Made by a program: the position numbers and the translations under genes
The notes under the pieces: model-generated
Database searches by the model: none
Seen by the model: only the letters and a program-made list of their open reading frames with translations
What the model was told of the DNA's origin: nothing
Shown: piece after piece, positions 41,672-50,718 of the stretch
How positions within the stretch are numbered: position 1 is the stretch's first letter
How the letters are laid out: the number at the start of each line of letters is the position of its first letter
NCBI GenBank assembly: GCA_963756515.1
Contig: CAVWNV010000011.1
Coordinates: forward strand, 372,001-436,000
DNA length: 64,000 nucleotides
Source: Bog-756 sp963756515
GTDB taxonomy: Bacteria; Actinomycetota; Acidimicrobiia; Acidimicrobiales; RAAP-2
Reading direction: 5' to 3'

Positions 41672-43912
41672 TTACCCCTCCGGGGCGTTGGCCGGAGCGG
41701 GGTGGGGTGCGGCCGCGTCCACCTCGACTCCCAGATTGGGGACGACGCGGTCCAGCCAGGACGGCATCCACCAGTTGGCCCTTCCCAGCAGCTCCATGAT
41801 CGACGGGACCAGCACCATCCGGACGAGGGTGGCGTCGATCAGGATGGCCGCGGCCAGCCCGAGGCCGAACACCTTCAGCACATGGAGCGGGTCGCCGATG
41901 ACGAACGAGCCGAACACGCAGATCATGATGGCGGCGGCCGCGGTGATCACCCGGGCCGTCTTGGCCAGGCCGTCGGCCACGGCGCTCGAGTTGTCCCCGG
42001 TGCGTCGCCACTCCTCGCGGATCCTCGACAACAGGAACACCTCGTAGTCCATGGACAGCCCGAACAGGATGGTGAACATCATGAGTGGGATCCACGGGTC
42101 GATGGGCCCGGTCGAGCCGATCCCGATCGCCCCGCCCAGCCATCCCCACTGGAACACGGCCACGATGACCCCGTAGGCGGCACCCACGGACAGCATGTTC
42201 ACCACCACCGCCTTGACGGGGATGGCCAGCGATCGGAAGACCGCCATCAGTAAGAGGAACGCCAGCAGCAGCACCACCCCGATGACCCAGACCAGACGGG
42301 ACGACAGGTAGGACGACGCGTCGACCGAACCCGCCGTCTCCCCGCCCACGTACGCCACCACCCCGGTACCGGCCGTGGCCGCCGGGATGGTCCGGTTGCG
42401 CAGGGTGTGCACGATGGCCTCGGTCCGGGCCGACTGGGGCGAGGTGCTGGGGTAGGCGATCATCACCGCGTCGCGGCCCGACGCCGAAAATTGGGCCGGG
42501 GTGGTGAAGACCACACCGGGGGTGGCGGCCACCTCGGACCGCAGGTTCTCCACGGTGGCCTTCCCGCCGTCCGGTACCGATGCCGCCACGATCAGAGGCC
42601 CGTTGAACCCCGGTCCGAACCCGGTGGCCAGCGCGTCGAAGGCCTGACGGGTGGTGCTGGTGGTCGGATCGTTGCCGGCGTCGGTGAAGGCCAGTCGCAT
42701 GGAGAAGAACGGCAGGGCCAACAGGATCAGGCAGGCCAGCGCGGCCAGGCCGTATCGGATCGGGTGGCGCTGCACGCTCCGGCTCCACCGGTACCAGAAC
42801 CCCCGGGGAGAGGGCTCGGCAGCGTTCTGGAGCAGACCGGGCACGTGCAGTTTGTCGATGGCCAGCCCGGAGAATCCCAGCATGGCCGGCAGCAGGGTGA
42901 TGGCGGCCAGCATGACCAGCACGACCGCGGCGATGGCTCCCACCGCCAGTCCGCGCATGAAGGGGAGCTGCAGGATGAACAGCCCGAGGAGCGAGAGGAT
43001 CACCGTGGTCCCGGCGAACACCACCGACCGGCCCGAGGTGGCCAACGAGACCGCAGTGGCCTGGCGGGGAGTGCGACCCTCGGCCAGCCCCTGCCGGAAG
43101 CGGGTGACGATGAACAGGGCGTAGTCGATGCCCACTCCGAGGCCGATCATGGCCATCATCTCGGGGGCGAACGTCGGGGTGGTGATCACGTGGGACAGCA
43201 GGTCGAGCAGGGCGAAGGCCACGGCGATGCCGAACAGGGCCGTGATGATCGGGAGTCCCATGGCCACCACCGACCCGAAGGCCAACAACATGATGATGAT
43301 GGCAGCCAGAATGCCGATCCCCTCACTGGAGCCCGGCTTCCCCCCGGCCACCAGACTGATGGCTTGCCCGCCGAGGGACAGGTGATAGCCGGGAGCCTCG
43401 AACGACTGGGCCGTCGAGATCACCGTGTTGATGGCCGCCTCGGGGAGGTTGCCGGCCTGCTGATCGAAGACGACTTGGACGTAGGCGATGTGGCCGTCCT
43501 TCGAGATCTGGTGGGCGCCGCCGGCGGCGAAGGGGCTCACCACCTCGGACACGTGGGCCAGCGGGGTGAGGGCGCTCACCAGTCGCGCCGTCCGCTCCTG
43601 CACCGCGGGAGCGGTGACCGGTCCGGTGGTGGTGATCACCACCTGGGCCGGGGAGCCCTTCTGCGCAGGGAAGGCCTGGTCCAGGATCTGTTGCACCGGC
43701 TGAGCCCCACCGGTCAGGTTGTTGGAGAAGTTGCTTCCGGCCGACTGGGCGGCAATGTTGGAGCCGACCAGGGCCACCAGCCAGACGACCAGTACCCACC
43801 ATCGGTGGTCATGGCACCAGCCGGCGATGCGGGCCAGACCGCTCTCCTCGGCCGGCTGCGTGGGCGAACGCTCGCTCGATGTACCCGGAGGGCTCAGTGT
43901 GGTGGCGGCCAT
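41672..43912 (-). CDS. MMPL-family RND transporter
   Basis: A 746-residue membrane protein of the MmpL/HAE2 type, which exports lipids, glycolipids or hydrophobic drugs. Helix 1 is WWVLVVWLVALVGSNIAAQ, then a large periplasmic loop, a group of helices with MIGLGVGIDYALFIVTRFRQGLAEG (the conserved GxxxDY block), VFAGTTVILSLLGLFIL, a second loop and a second helix group with FTILFGLSMDYEVFLLSRIREEWRR. Both Asp-Tyr pairs, thought to relay protons, are present. The ATG at 43912 is six bases after a TAACTT box. It is followed by a small membrane protein and by an MFS exporter on the same strand. Substrate unknown. Confidence 0.9.
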   Translation of the reverse strand: MAATTLSPPGTSSERSPTQPAEESGLARIAGWCHDHRWWVLVVWLVALVGSNIAAQSAGSNFSNNLTGGAQPVQQILDQAFPAQKGSPAQVVITTTGPVTAPAVQERTARLVSALTPLAHVSEVVSPFAAGGAHQISKDGHIAYVQVVFDQQAGNLPEAAINTVISTAQSFEAPGYHLSLGGQAISLVAGGKPGSSEGIGILAAIIIMLLAFGSVVAMGLPIITALFGIAVAFALLDLLSHVITTPTFAPEMMAMIGLGVGIDYALFIVTRFRQGLAEGRTPRQATAVSLATSGRSVVFAGTTVILSLLGLFILQLPFMRGLAVGAIAAVVLVMLAAITLLPAMLGFSGLAIDKLHVPGLLQNAAEPSPRGFWYRWSRSVQRHPIRYGLAALACLILLALPFFSMRLAFTDAGNDPTTSTTRQAFDALATGFGPGFNGPLIVAASVPDGGKATVENLRSEVAATPGVVFTTPAQFSASGRDAVMIAYPSTSPQSARTEAIVHTLRNRTIPAATAGTGVVAYVGGETAGSVDASSYLSSRLVWVIGVVLLLAFLLLMAVFRSLAIPVKAVVVNMLSVGAAYGVIVAVFQWGWLGGAIGIGSTGPIDPWIPLMMFTILFGLSMDYEVFLLSRIREEWRRTGDNSSAVADGLAKTARVITAAAAIMICVFGSFVIGDPLHVLKVFGLGLAAAILIDATLVRMVLVPSIMELLGRANWWMPSWLDRVVPNLGVEVDAAAPHPAPANAPEG

Positions 43913-43918
43913 GGGCCG

Positions 43919-43924
43919 AAGTTA
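43919..43924 (-). promoter_or_regulatory. -10 box TAACTT of the MMPL gene
   Basis: TAACTT on the minus strand is separated from the ATG at 43912 by exactly six bases, the same leaderless geometry as at 748 and 871. No ribosome binding site precedes the ATG. Confidence 0.4.
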
Positions 43925-44001
43925 ATCGAACATCGGGCCCGATCCCACCGACGGCGTCCACCCCGGCTGGGACCACCGGACGAAGTCCGGACCGGCCTCC
44001 T

Positions 44002-44751
44002 TCAGTGCTCGTCCGGCACCCGGAGTCGCACCGTCGGCGGTGCGGGGTCGGCCTCGGCGTCGGGTCCGTGGACCAGCTGCTCGAGGATGAAGCCCGCCAC
44101 CCACGCGGCGGAATTGAACGAGCCGTGGCGATGCACCTCGTGGAAGCGCTCGACGTCGGGGAACCGCTCGGCCGGTGTGGCCCGGATGAGCGCCTGCATG
44201 TCGGTGTCGACCAGGCCGGGCGCCAACGCGTGGGCCCGGAGGCCGTGTCGGCGCTCCTCGACCGCCACCACCTCGGTGATCATCTCCACGGCGGCCTTGG
44301 AGCCGCAGTAGGCGGCCCATCCCGCGTACGGTCGGCTGGCCCCACCCGACGAGATGTTGACGAGGACTCCCCGACCGGCCCGGGACCGGACGTGACGGGC
44401 GAACGCGGCCGAACCGTTGAGCACACCGAGCACATTGACGTCCAGGTTCCGACGCAGGGCCCCGGGGTCGGCGTCGGCCAGCGGCCCGACCGGATCGAGG
44501 ACGCCGGCGTTGTTGACCCAGAGGTCGATCGGGCCGAACCGACCGACCACGGTGGCGGCGAACTCGTCGACCGAGGTGGCATCGGTCACGTCGACCGAGG
44601 CAGTCAGGGAGTCGGCCCCCTCGGGCGCGTCCGGACGGATGCGGGCACACAGTCCCGTCCGGACCCCCTGGGCCGCCCAGGCCGAGGCCATCCCGGCCCC
44701 GAGGCCACGGCTGGCCCCGGTGACCACGGCCACCAGCGGAGCCTCCTCCAT
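44002..44751 (-). CDS. SDR-family oxidoreductase
   Basis: A 249-residue classical short-chain dehydrogenase. The dinucleotide site is VVTGASRGLGAGMA (~9-22), with NNAG at ~80-83 and catalytic Tyr148 and Lys152 in YCGSKAAVEM. VNISSGGASRPY carries the active-site serine. The C-terminal half (FHEVHRHGSFNSAAWVAGFILEQL) is not diagnostic. The ATG at 44751 overlaps the GT4 stop (the TGATG sequence); the adjacent GTG at 44754 is equally possible. The gene may therefore be expressed with that glycosyltransferase. The substrate is unknown. Confidence 0.82.
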   Translation of the reverse strand: MEEAPLVAVVTGASRGLGAGMASAWAAQGVRTGLCARIRPDAPEGADSLTASVDVTDATSVDEFAATVVGRFGPIDLWVNNAGVLDPVGPLADADPGALRRNLDVNVLGVLNGSAAFARHVRSRAGRGVLVNISSGGASRPYAGWAAYCGSKAAVEMITEVVAVEERRHGLRAHALAPGLVDTDMQALIRATPAERFPDVERFHEVHRHGSFNSAAWVAGFILEQLVHGPDAEADPAPPTVRLRVPDEH

Positions 44752-45998
44752 CACCCGCGGTCGGTTCCGGCCTCGCCGACCTCGGTGGCGAGCCGGCGGA
44801 CGCGTTCCCGCGCCACCGAACTCTCGTAGCGCTCGAGGTAGCGCTGCTCGGCCGCGTCGGCGATCCGCTGGCGGAGGTCGAGGTCGGTGAGGAGACGCTC
44901 GCAGGCCGTGGCCATGGCGTCGGGGTCGTCGGCGAGCAACAGATGGACACCGTCGAGGACGTCGAGCCCTTCGGCACCCATCGTGGTCGACACGACCGGG
45001 ATCCGGTGGGCGAACGACTCGAGCAGTTTGAGACGCGTCCCGCTCCCGAACCGGAGGGGCACCACGGCCAGATCGGCCCGGGCCAGCTCGGGCTCCATGG
45101 CCGGCACGCGGCCGACCACGGTGGCCTCGGGGGGGTGGTCCAGCCGGTCGAGGCCGGGTGTGGTCCTGCCCACCAGTCTGACCCGGGCGGCGGGGACCAC
45201 GGCGCGGATCCGTGGGGCGATCTCACCGACCAGCCACTCGGCGGCATCAACGTTGGGGGCGTAGTCGAACGTGCCCTGGAACATGATGGTCGGCGGATCG
45301 CCCACGTGGCGACGCCCCAACGGTCGGGTCGGCCGTGGGTAGGTGTTCGTCACGGCTTCGGCGTTGGCCAGACCCGACTGGGCCACCTCGGCGGCGGAGC
45401 AGAACAGGACCCGGTCCACGTCCCGGGCCACCGACCGCTGGAAGGCGTCCCAATCCCTGGCGTTGAGCCGCGCCTGGGCCGTGGCCAGCGAGCGCCGGGC
45501 CGAACCGCCCGGTCCGGGCCCGGACGATGCCGACCGCATGGTCCGGGCCCGACGTCGCTCCTTGCTGCCCTCGAGGCCGTCGAGGTCGACCACGGTGGGC
45601 CCGAGTCTGGGCCGACCGAGCCACTCGAACGTCCCCGGCGTAGCGAACCAGACCAGGTCGTAACGTTCGGCCGCCCACCGTTCGAATGCCGCACGAGGCG
45701 CCGGGTCGGAGCGTCGCATCACGATCTCGAACGGCGCCCGACCCTGCGCCAGCCACGCCGCCCGCCAGCGGAGTGACGGGCCGATCTGCGGGTAGGGGAC
45801 AGCTCCCACTCTGGACACCACCACACCCGGGGGCACGTCCCCTTCGAGATCCCCACCGTCGTGGAGGCGCTGGTCGTAGAGCACGAAGAGATCGACGTCG
45901 CCCAGCTCGGCCAAGGCCTCGACCGAAGTGGACGATCGGATCAGGCCGCCGTTCGTGGGTGGCCACGGGAAGAAGTTGGCCACATAGAGAATCCTCAC
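44751..45998 (-). CDS. GT4-type glycosyltransferase, paralogue of the gene at 3152-4384
   Basis: A 415-residue GT-B glycosyltransferase. It opens with ILYVANFFPWPPTNGGLIRS. The donor half contains PTIMFQGTFDYAPNVDAAEWL, EATVVGRVPAMEPELARADLAVVP, FGSGTRLKLLESFAHRIPVVS and TTMGAEGLDVLDGVHLLLADD. The same blocks in the same order occur in the protein encoded at 3152-4384, so the two are paralogues. A ~35-residue Arg/Ser/Gly-rich insertion (~145-180) is not shared. It is separated from the main polysaccharide locus by 28 kb of other genes and stands next to an SDR; what it glycosylates is unclear. Confidence 0.85.
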   Translation of the reverse strand: MRILYVANFFPWPPTNGGLIRSSTSVEALAELGDVDLFVLYDQRLHDGGDLEGDVPPGVVVSRVGAVPYPQIGPSLRWRAAWLAQGRAPFEIVMRRSDPAPRAAFERWAAERYDLVWFATPGTFEWLGRPRLGPTVVDLDGLEGSKERRRARTMRSASSGPGPGGSARRSLATAQARLNARDWDAFQRSVARDVDRVLFCSAAEVAQSGLANAEAVTNTYPRPTRPLGRRHVGDPPTIMFQGTFDYAPNVDAAEWLVGEIAPRIRAVVPAARVRLVGRTTPGLDRLDHPPEATVVGRVPAMEPELARADLAVVPLRFGSGTRLKLLESFAHRIPVVSTTMGAEGLDVLDGVHLLLADDPDAMATACERLLTDLDLRQRIADAAEQRYLERYESSVARERVRRLATEVGEAGTDRG

Positions 45999-46082
45999 CG
46001 GGGGCGACCCCCGGGGGTGTGCGGGATCAGCCCGGCCGTCATCACCGGGAGGGTAGTCGAGCGCCTGTCTCCCACTCCCCCG

Positions 46083-47474
46083 CTACTCCCCGGTCGAGAC
46101 GAAGACGTTCTTCACCTCGCTGTAGGAGGCGAGCGCCTCCATACCCAATTCCCGTCCGAATCCGGACTGCTTCATCCCCCCGAAGCTGGTCTGCACCCGC
46201 ACCGAGCTGTGTGAGTTGACCGAGAGGTTGCCGGACTGGATGGAGCGGGCCACCCGCAGGGCCCGGGATCCGTCGCCCGTCCAGATGGAGCCGGACAGCC
46301 CGAAGGGCGTGTCGTTGGCCAGCCGCACGGCATCCTCCTCGTCACGAAAGGGGATGACGGCCACCACCGGGCCGAAGATCTCCTCGCGGGCCATCCGCCA
46401 GCCCGGACCGGCCGGAGCCACCACTGTGGGAGGGAACCAGAAGCCCGGCCCGTCGGGTACCGCCCCCTCGACGAAGCTGGCCACGGATCCGCCTCCGGGT
46501 TCGCCCATGCCCGGGGCCAGGAAGCCCTCCACGGCACGTCGGTGGTCGGCGCTGACCAGAGGGCCCATCTGGACGGAAGGATCGGTGGGGTCCCCCACCC
46601 TCCACGTCGCCACGGCATCGGCCAGCAACGCGAGGTACCGGTCGAACACGGTGCGTTCGACCAGCACCCGGCTGCGGGCGCAACAGTCCTGTCCGGCGTT
46701 GGCGAACACTCCGGCCGGTGTGGCCGCGGCGGCGCCTTCCAGATCGGCGTCGGCGAAGATCACCGAAGCGGACTTGCCACCGAGCTCGAGCGTGACCCGC
46801 TTGACCGTGGACGCGGCCCGGGTCATGACCTCGCGACCCACCCCGGTCGATCCAGTGAAGGTCACCTTGGCCACGTCAGGGTGCTCCACCAACCGTGTGC
46901 CGACCACTGGGCCCCGGCCCGCCACGACCTGGAACACGCCTTCGGGCAGGCCGGCGTCGAGGCCCAACTCGGCCAGTCGAAGGGCGGAGAGCGGAGTGAG
47001 CTCGGCCGGCTTGACCACGATGGTGTTGCCGGTGGCCAGCGCCGGACCGACCTTCCACGAAGCGATGGCGATCGGGAAGTTCCACGGGACGATGGCCGCC
47101 ACCACGCCGAGCGGCTCGTGGAAGGTCATGTCCACGCCTCCGGCCACCGGCACGGTGGCCCCCCGGTGCTTGTCCACCGCGCCGGCGTAGAAGTACAGCA
47201 CCTCGGCCACCATGCCGACCTCGTCCCGACTGTCGCCGATGACCTTGCCCACGTTGGCCGTTTCCAGCTGGGCCAGCTCCTCGGCGTGCCCTTCCACCTG
47301 GGCCGCGAACCGGCGCAACAGCCGGGCCCGGTCGGTCGGGGCCACAGCCCGCCAGGCCGGGCCGACCTCATGGGCACGGGCCACGGCGGCGTCGGTCTCG
47401 TCGACGCCGTGCATCGTGACGTGGCCGATGGACGCTTCGGTGGCCGGGTTGACGATGGCCGTGACGTCGCTCAT
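46083..47474 (-). CDS. aldehyde dehydrogenase (gamma-glutamyl-aminobutyraldehyde/aminobutyraldehyde type, putative)
   Basis: A 463-residue NAD(P)-dependent aldehyde dehydrogenase. The catalytic residues are visible in VTLELGGKSASVIF (Glu230) and FANAGQDCCARSRVLV (Cys264), and PWNFPIAIASWKVGPALATGNTIVVKPAELTP forms the cofactor site. The sequence resembles the betaine/aminoaldehyde branch (PuuC, BADH). The ATG at 47474 overlaps the stop of the PuuD-like gene (ATGA), which links it to gamma-glutamyl-amine breakdown: it would oxidise gamma-glutamyl-aminobutyraldehyde to gamma-glutamyl-GABA. That assignment rests on context. Confidence 0.8.
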   Translation of the reverse strand: MSDVTAIVNPATEASIGHVTMHGVDETDAAVARAHEVGPAWRAVAPTDRARLLRRFAAQVEGHAEELAQLETANVGKVIGDSRDEVGMVAEVLYFYAGAVDKHRGATVPVAGGVDMTFHEPLGVVAAIVPWNFPIAIASWKVGPALATGNTIVVKPAELTPLSALRLAELGLDAGLPEGVFQVVAGRGPVVGTRLVEHPDVAKVTFTGSTGVGREVMTRAASTVKRVTLELGGKSASVIFADADLEGAAAATPAGVFANAGQDCCARSRVLVERTVFDRYLALLADAVATWRVGDPTDPSVQMGPLVSADHRRAVEGFLAPGMGEPGGGSVASFVEGAVPDGPGFWFPPTVVAPAGPGWRMAREEIFGPVVAVIPFRDEEDAVRLANDTPFGLSGSIWTGDGSRALRVARSIQSGNLSVNSHSSVRVQTSFGGMKQSGFGRELGMEALASYSEVKNVFVSTGE

Positions 47475-48298
47475 GGGCCCTCGACGGGGCCGGAAGTGGA
47501 GACGGCCGGGACGGCCGGGACGGGTCCCACCTCCTCGCCGCCCTCGCGGTCCGCGGTTTCGGCTGCGGCTGCGGCCACCAGGGCGTCGAACAGGCGTCGG
47601 TCACCGGTCTCCTCGGGGTGCCATTGGACTCCCACCACGAACCGATGGCCGGGCGACTCCACCGCCTCGACGACACCGTCCTCGCTGTGCGCGGTGACCA
47701 CGAGCCCCCGCCCCACCCGGTCGACGGCCTGGTGGTGACTGCACTGCACCTCGATCCGCGGACCGAGGAGCCGGCGGATCCGGCTACCGTCCCCGGTCAC
47801 CACCGTGACCGGTCCGAAGGCGCCGGGACCGGGTTGGTGGCGGGTCGACCCCAGCCGGTCGGGCAGGTACTGGACCAGGTCGCCCCCCAGACCGACGTTG
47901 AGCACCTGCATCCCGCGGCAGACGGCCAGCACCGGCAGGTCACGCGCCAGCGCCGCCGACAGCAGGCCGAACTCCAGGTCGTCGCGGCGGATGCTGGTCC
48001 CACCGTTCCGAGGGTCGGCATCGACGCCGTACCGGATGGGGTCGACGTCGCCTCCACCGATGAGCACCAGTCCGGCGAGTCCCGCCACCACGCGCTCGAA
48101 CCGTCGGGCCGCGGTGGTGGCGGCGGCGTCGCCGGCCCGGCCGCGGGGCGGGAGGAGGAGTGGCTCACCGCCCGACGTTTCGATGAGATCGAGGTAGGAA
48201 CCGGGCACGAGGGCAGCATCACGATCCCACGACCACCACGAGGTGTCCTGGCGGTACATGGTGACCCCGATGAAGGGCCGTCGTGCCGATGGCGACAT
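47471..48298 (-). CDS. PuuD-like gamma-glutamyl-GABA hydrolase (class I GATase fold)
   Basis: A 275-residue class I glutamine amidotransferase-like hydrolase of the peptidase C26 group. The nucleophile elbow is LAVCRGMQVLNVGLGGDL (Cys127) and the His/Glu pair is in VGVQWHPEET (His227, Glu229). GGGDVDP early in the chain is typical of PuuD and related gamma-glutamyl hydrolases. It would release GABA and glutamate from gamma-glutamyl-GABA. The ATG at 48298 lies 139 bp from the divergent SDR gene. It is the first gene of a two-gene operon with the aldehyde dehydrogenase. Confidence 0.82.
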   Translation of the reverse strand: MSPSARRPFIGVTMYRQDTSWWSWDRDAALVPGSYLDLIETSGGEPLLLPPRGRAGDAAATTAARRFERVVAGLAGLVLIGGGDVDPIRYGVDADPRNGGTSIRRDDLEFGLLSAALARDLPVLAVCRGMQVLNVGLGGDLVQYLPDRLGSTRHQPGPGAFGPVTVVTGDGSRIRRLLGPRIEVQCSHHQAVDRVGRGLVVTAHSEDGVVEAVESPGHRFVVGVQWHPEETGDRRLFDALVAAAAAETADREGGEEVGPVPAVPAVSTSGPVEGP

Positions 48299-48437
48299 GG
48301 CGGCCAGTATCCCACCACGGCCACAGCCCGCCGATAAGGTGCGAAGGCGGGCGCGGCCCCGGGGCCTGCCGCACGCGACCGATGCGGCACCGGCGCCCGA
48401 CCCGCGGCGTGGACGGTTCCGCCGAACGGAGAGGCCG

Positions 48438-49214
48438 ATGGGACGACTGGACGGGAAGGTGGCTGTCATCACCGGAGCCGGGAGTGGTATCGGCCGGGTG
48501 GCGGCGACACTGTTCGCCGCCGAGGGAGCACAACTGGTGGTGGCGGATGTGGCCGCCGACCGGGCCGACTCCGCCGCGGCCGACATCATCGCGGCGGGAG
48601 GCTCGGCCACGGCGGTCAGGGTCGACGTGTCGGACGAGACAGAGGTGGGCGCCATGGTGGAGGCCGCCGTCACCGCCTACGGCGGACTCCACGTGCTCTT
48701 CAACAACGCCGGCATCTTCCCCGATGACGACGGGGGCATCCTCGACACCCCGCCCGAGACCTGGCAGAAGGTGATGGACGTCAACCTCAAGGGGGTGTGG
48801 CTCGGGTGCCGGGCCGCGGTCCCGGCCATGGTGGCCTCGGGGGGCGGCTCCATCGTCAACGTGTCCTCGTTCGTGGCCCTGATGGGGGCGGCCACCGCCC
48901 AGATGGCCTACACCGCCTCCAAGGGCGGCGTGCTGGCCCTGACCCGCGAGCTGGCTGTCGAGTACGCCCGACGCGGGATCCGGGCCAACTCGATCTGCCC
49001 CGGCCCCATCGAGACGCCGCTGCTGGCCGAGCTCCTCGCCGACCCGGACCGCCGCCAGCGCCGCCTGGTCCACATTCCCATGGGCCGGTTCGGACGGCCG
49101 GAGGAGATCGCCCGCGCCGCCTTGTTCCTGGCTTCGGACGAGGCCTCCTTCGTGACCGGCTCGGCCCTGGTCGTCGACGGCGGTATCACCGCCGCCTACG
49201 TCACACCGGAGTAG
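48438..49214 (+). CDS. SDR-family oxidoreductase
   Basis: A 258-residue classical SDR with VAVITGAGSGIGRVAA (~8-23), NNAG (~89-92), the active-site serine in NVSSFVAL and Tyr158/Lys162 in AYTASKGGVLALTRELA. The C-terminal GPIETPL and DEASFVTGSALVVDGG blocks are typical of FabG-like oxidoreductases. The ATG at 48438 is preceded by GGAGAGG. It faces away from the PuuD-like operon and is followed 38 bp later by the glutamine-synthetase-like gene, so it may act on an intermediate of amine breakdown. The substrate is unknown. Confidence 0.82.
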   Translation: MGRLDGKVAVITGAGSGIGRVAATLFAAEGAQLVVADVAADRADSAAADIIAAGGSATAVRVDVSDETEVGAMVEAAVTAYGGLHVLFNNAGIFPDDDGGILDTPPETWQKVMDVNLKGVWLGCRAAVPAMVASGGGSIVNVSSFVALMGAATAQMAYTASKGGVLALTRELAVEYARRGIRANSICPGPIETPLLAELLADPDRRQRRLVHIPMGRFGRPEEIARAALFLASDEASFVTGSALVVDGGITAAYVTPE

Positions 49215-49252
49215 CGCTGGACGGACCGTCGTGGCTGGGTCAGAGTGCTTGC

Positions 49253-50620
49253 ATGCTGACCCTCGAGACGCTGCCCCACCAGATCAGGTCCGGCGAGATC
49301 GACACGGTGGTGGTGGCGTTCCCCGACCTGCAGGGCCGACCGGTCGGCAAACGGGTGACCGGGTCGTACTTCCTCGAGCACGTCGCCCACCACGGGATCG
49401 AGGTGTGCGACTACCTGCTGGCCTGCGATGTGGACATGGAGCCACTGCCCGGTTACCGGTTTGCCAACTGGGAGTCGGGCTACGGCGACCTCACCGCGGT
49501 GGTGGACCCCCAGACGGTGCGGCCCTTGCCGTGGCTGCCCGGCAGTGCACTCGTGCTCTGCGACCTGCTCACCCTGGAAGGCCAACCGGTGGAGGTCTCC
49601 CCCCGCCGCATCCTGCGCCGACAGCTCGAACGGGCCGCCAGCCACGGGCTGGAGATCAGGTGCGCCACCGAACTCGAGTTCTACCTCTTCCTCGACTCCT
49701 TCGCCGAGGCTGCCGACAAGCACTGGCAGGACCTGGTGCCGCACGCCGACACCATCCAGGACTACCAGTTGCTCCAGACCTCGCGCCAGGAGTACGTCAT
49801 CGGTCGCATCCGCAACCAGATGATCGAGGCGGGCATCCCCGTCGAGTTCTCCAAGGGGGAAGCCGGCATCGGCCAACACGAGATCAACATCACCTACGGC
49901 GGCGCACTCGAGGTCGCCGACCGGCATCTCGTGTTCAAGACAGGGGTGAAGGAGATCGCATCGGGGTTCGGTCGGGCCGCCACCTTCATGGCCAAGTGGT
50001 CGATGGACACGGCCGGGTCGTCGTGCCACATCCACACCAGTCTGTGGGACGCCGAGCACGGTGCGCCGCTGATGGCGCCGGCCGAGGGGGTGGAGGCGCC
50101 GTCGGGCTTCTCCCCCGTCGGGTCCCAGTTCGTGGCCGGCCAGCTGCACGCGGCCGAACAGCTGGCGTGGTGCTTCGCCCCCTATGTCAACTCGTACCGG
50201 CGGTTCGTGCCGGACTCGTGGGCCCCTACCGCGGTGGTGTGGGGGGAGGACAACCGCACCTGCGGGTTCCGGGCCGCAGGTTCCGGTCCCGGCCGGCGGA
50301 TCGAGAACCGGATACCCGGGGCCGACGTGAACCCCTACCTGGCCTTGGCCGCGACCATCGCCGGCGGCCTCTGGGGCATCGAGCACCAGCTCGAGTTGGC
50401 CCCGGCGTTGGCGGGGAGTGCGTACCAGGCCGACGCAGTGCCCCGCATCCCGTCCACCTTGGCCGAAGCCATCGACCGACTGGCCGCCAGCGAGGTGGCG
50501 GCCGAGGCGTTCGGCCCCGAGGTCCATCACCACCTGGTCAACACGGCCCGTCAGGAATGGGCCTCAGCCAATCGGGTGGTCACCGACTGGGAGCTGGCTC
50601 GCAACTTCGAGCGCATCTGA
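49253..50620 (+). CDS. glutamine-synthetase-like gamma-glutamyl-amine ligase (PuuA/GlnA3-like)
   Basis: A 455-residue glutamine-synthetase family enzyme that joins glutamate to an amine with ATP. The N-terminal beta-grasp part contains VVVAFPDLQGRPVGKRV. The catalytic domain has RCATELEFYLF, EFSKGEAGIGQHEINITYGGALE, AKWSMDTAGSSCHIHTSLW and NRIPGADVNPYLALAA. The sequence is closer to PuuA-type gamma-glutamyl-polyamine ligases than to true GlnA by the GEAGIGQHE and NTYLA-like region, and it lies beside a PuuD-like hydrolase and a matching aldehyde dehydrogenase. The ATG at 49253 has only a weak ribosome binding site. Confidence 0.85.
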   Translation: MLTLETLPHQIRSGEIDTVVVAFPDLQGRPVGKRVTGSYFLEHVAHHGIEVCDYLLACDVDMEPLPGYRFANWESGYGDLTAVVDPQTVRPLPWLPGSALVLCDLLTLEGQPVEVSPRRILRRQLERAASHGLEIRCATELEFYLFLDSFAEAADKHWQDLVPHADTIQDYQLLQTSRQEYVIGRIRNQMIEAGIPVEFSKGEAGIGQHEINITYGGALEVADRHLVFKTGVKEIASGFGRAATFMAKWSMDTAGSSCHIHTSLWDAEHGAPLMAPAEGVEAPSGFSPVGSQFVAGQLHAAEQLAWCFAPYVNSYRRFVPDSWAPTAVVWGEDNRTCGFRAAGSGPGRRIENRIPGADVNPYLALAATIAGGLWGIEHQLELAPALAGSAYQADAVPRIPSTLAEAIDRLAASEVAAEAFGPEVHHHLVNTARQEWASANRVVTDWELARNFERI

Positions 50621-50634
50621 TCCCGGGTGGTGGT

Positions 50635-50656
50635 TCCCGGGGCCCGGTCCCCGGGA
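50635..50656 (+). terminator. GC-rich hairpin after the glutamine-synthetase-like gene
   Basis: An 8-bp perfect stem TCCCGGGG/CCCCGGGA with a 6-base loop lies 15 bp after the stop at 50620. There is no T tract, as is common in high-GC actinobacteria. It may end the SDR-ligase transcript before the acyltransferase gene. Confidence 0.35.
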
Positions 50657-50718
50657 TCCGGTCCCGGACATGCCGTATCGAGCCCAACCGCAGGGCAGAT
50701 CGGCTCCGAAGACAGGGT

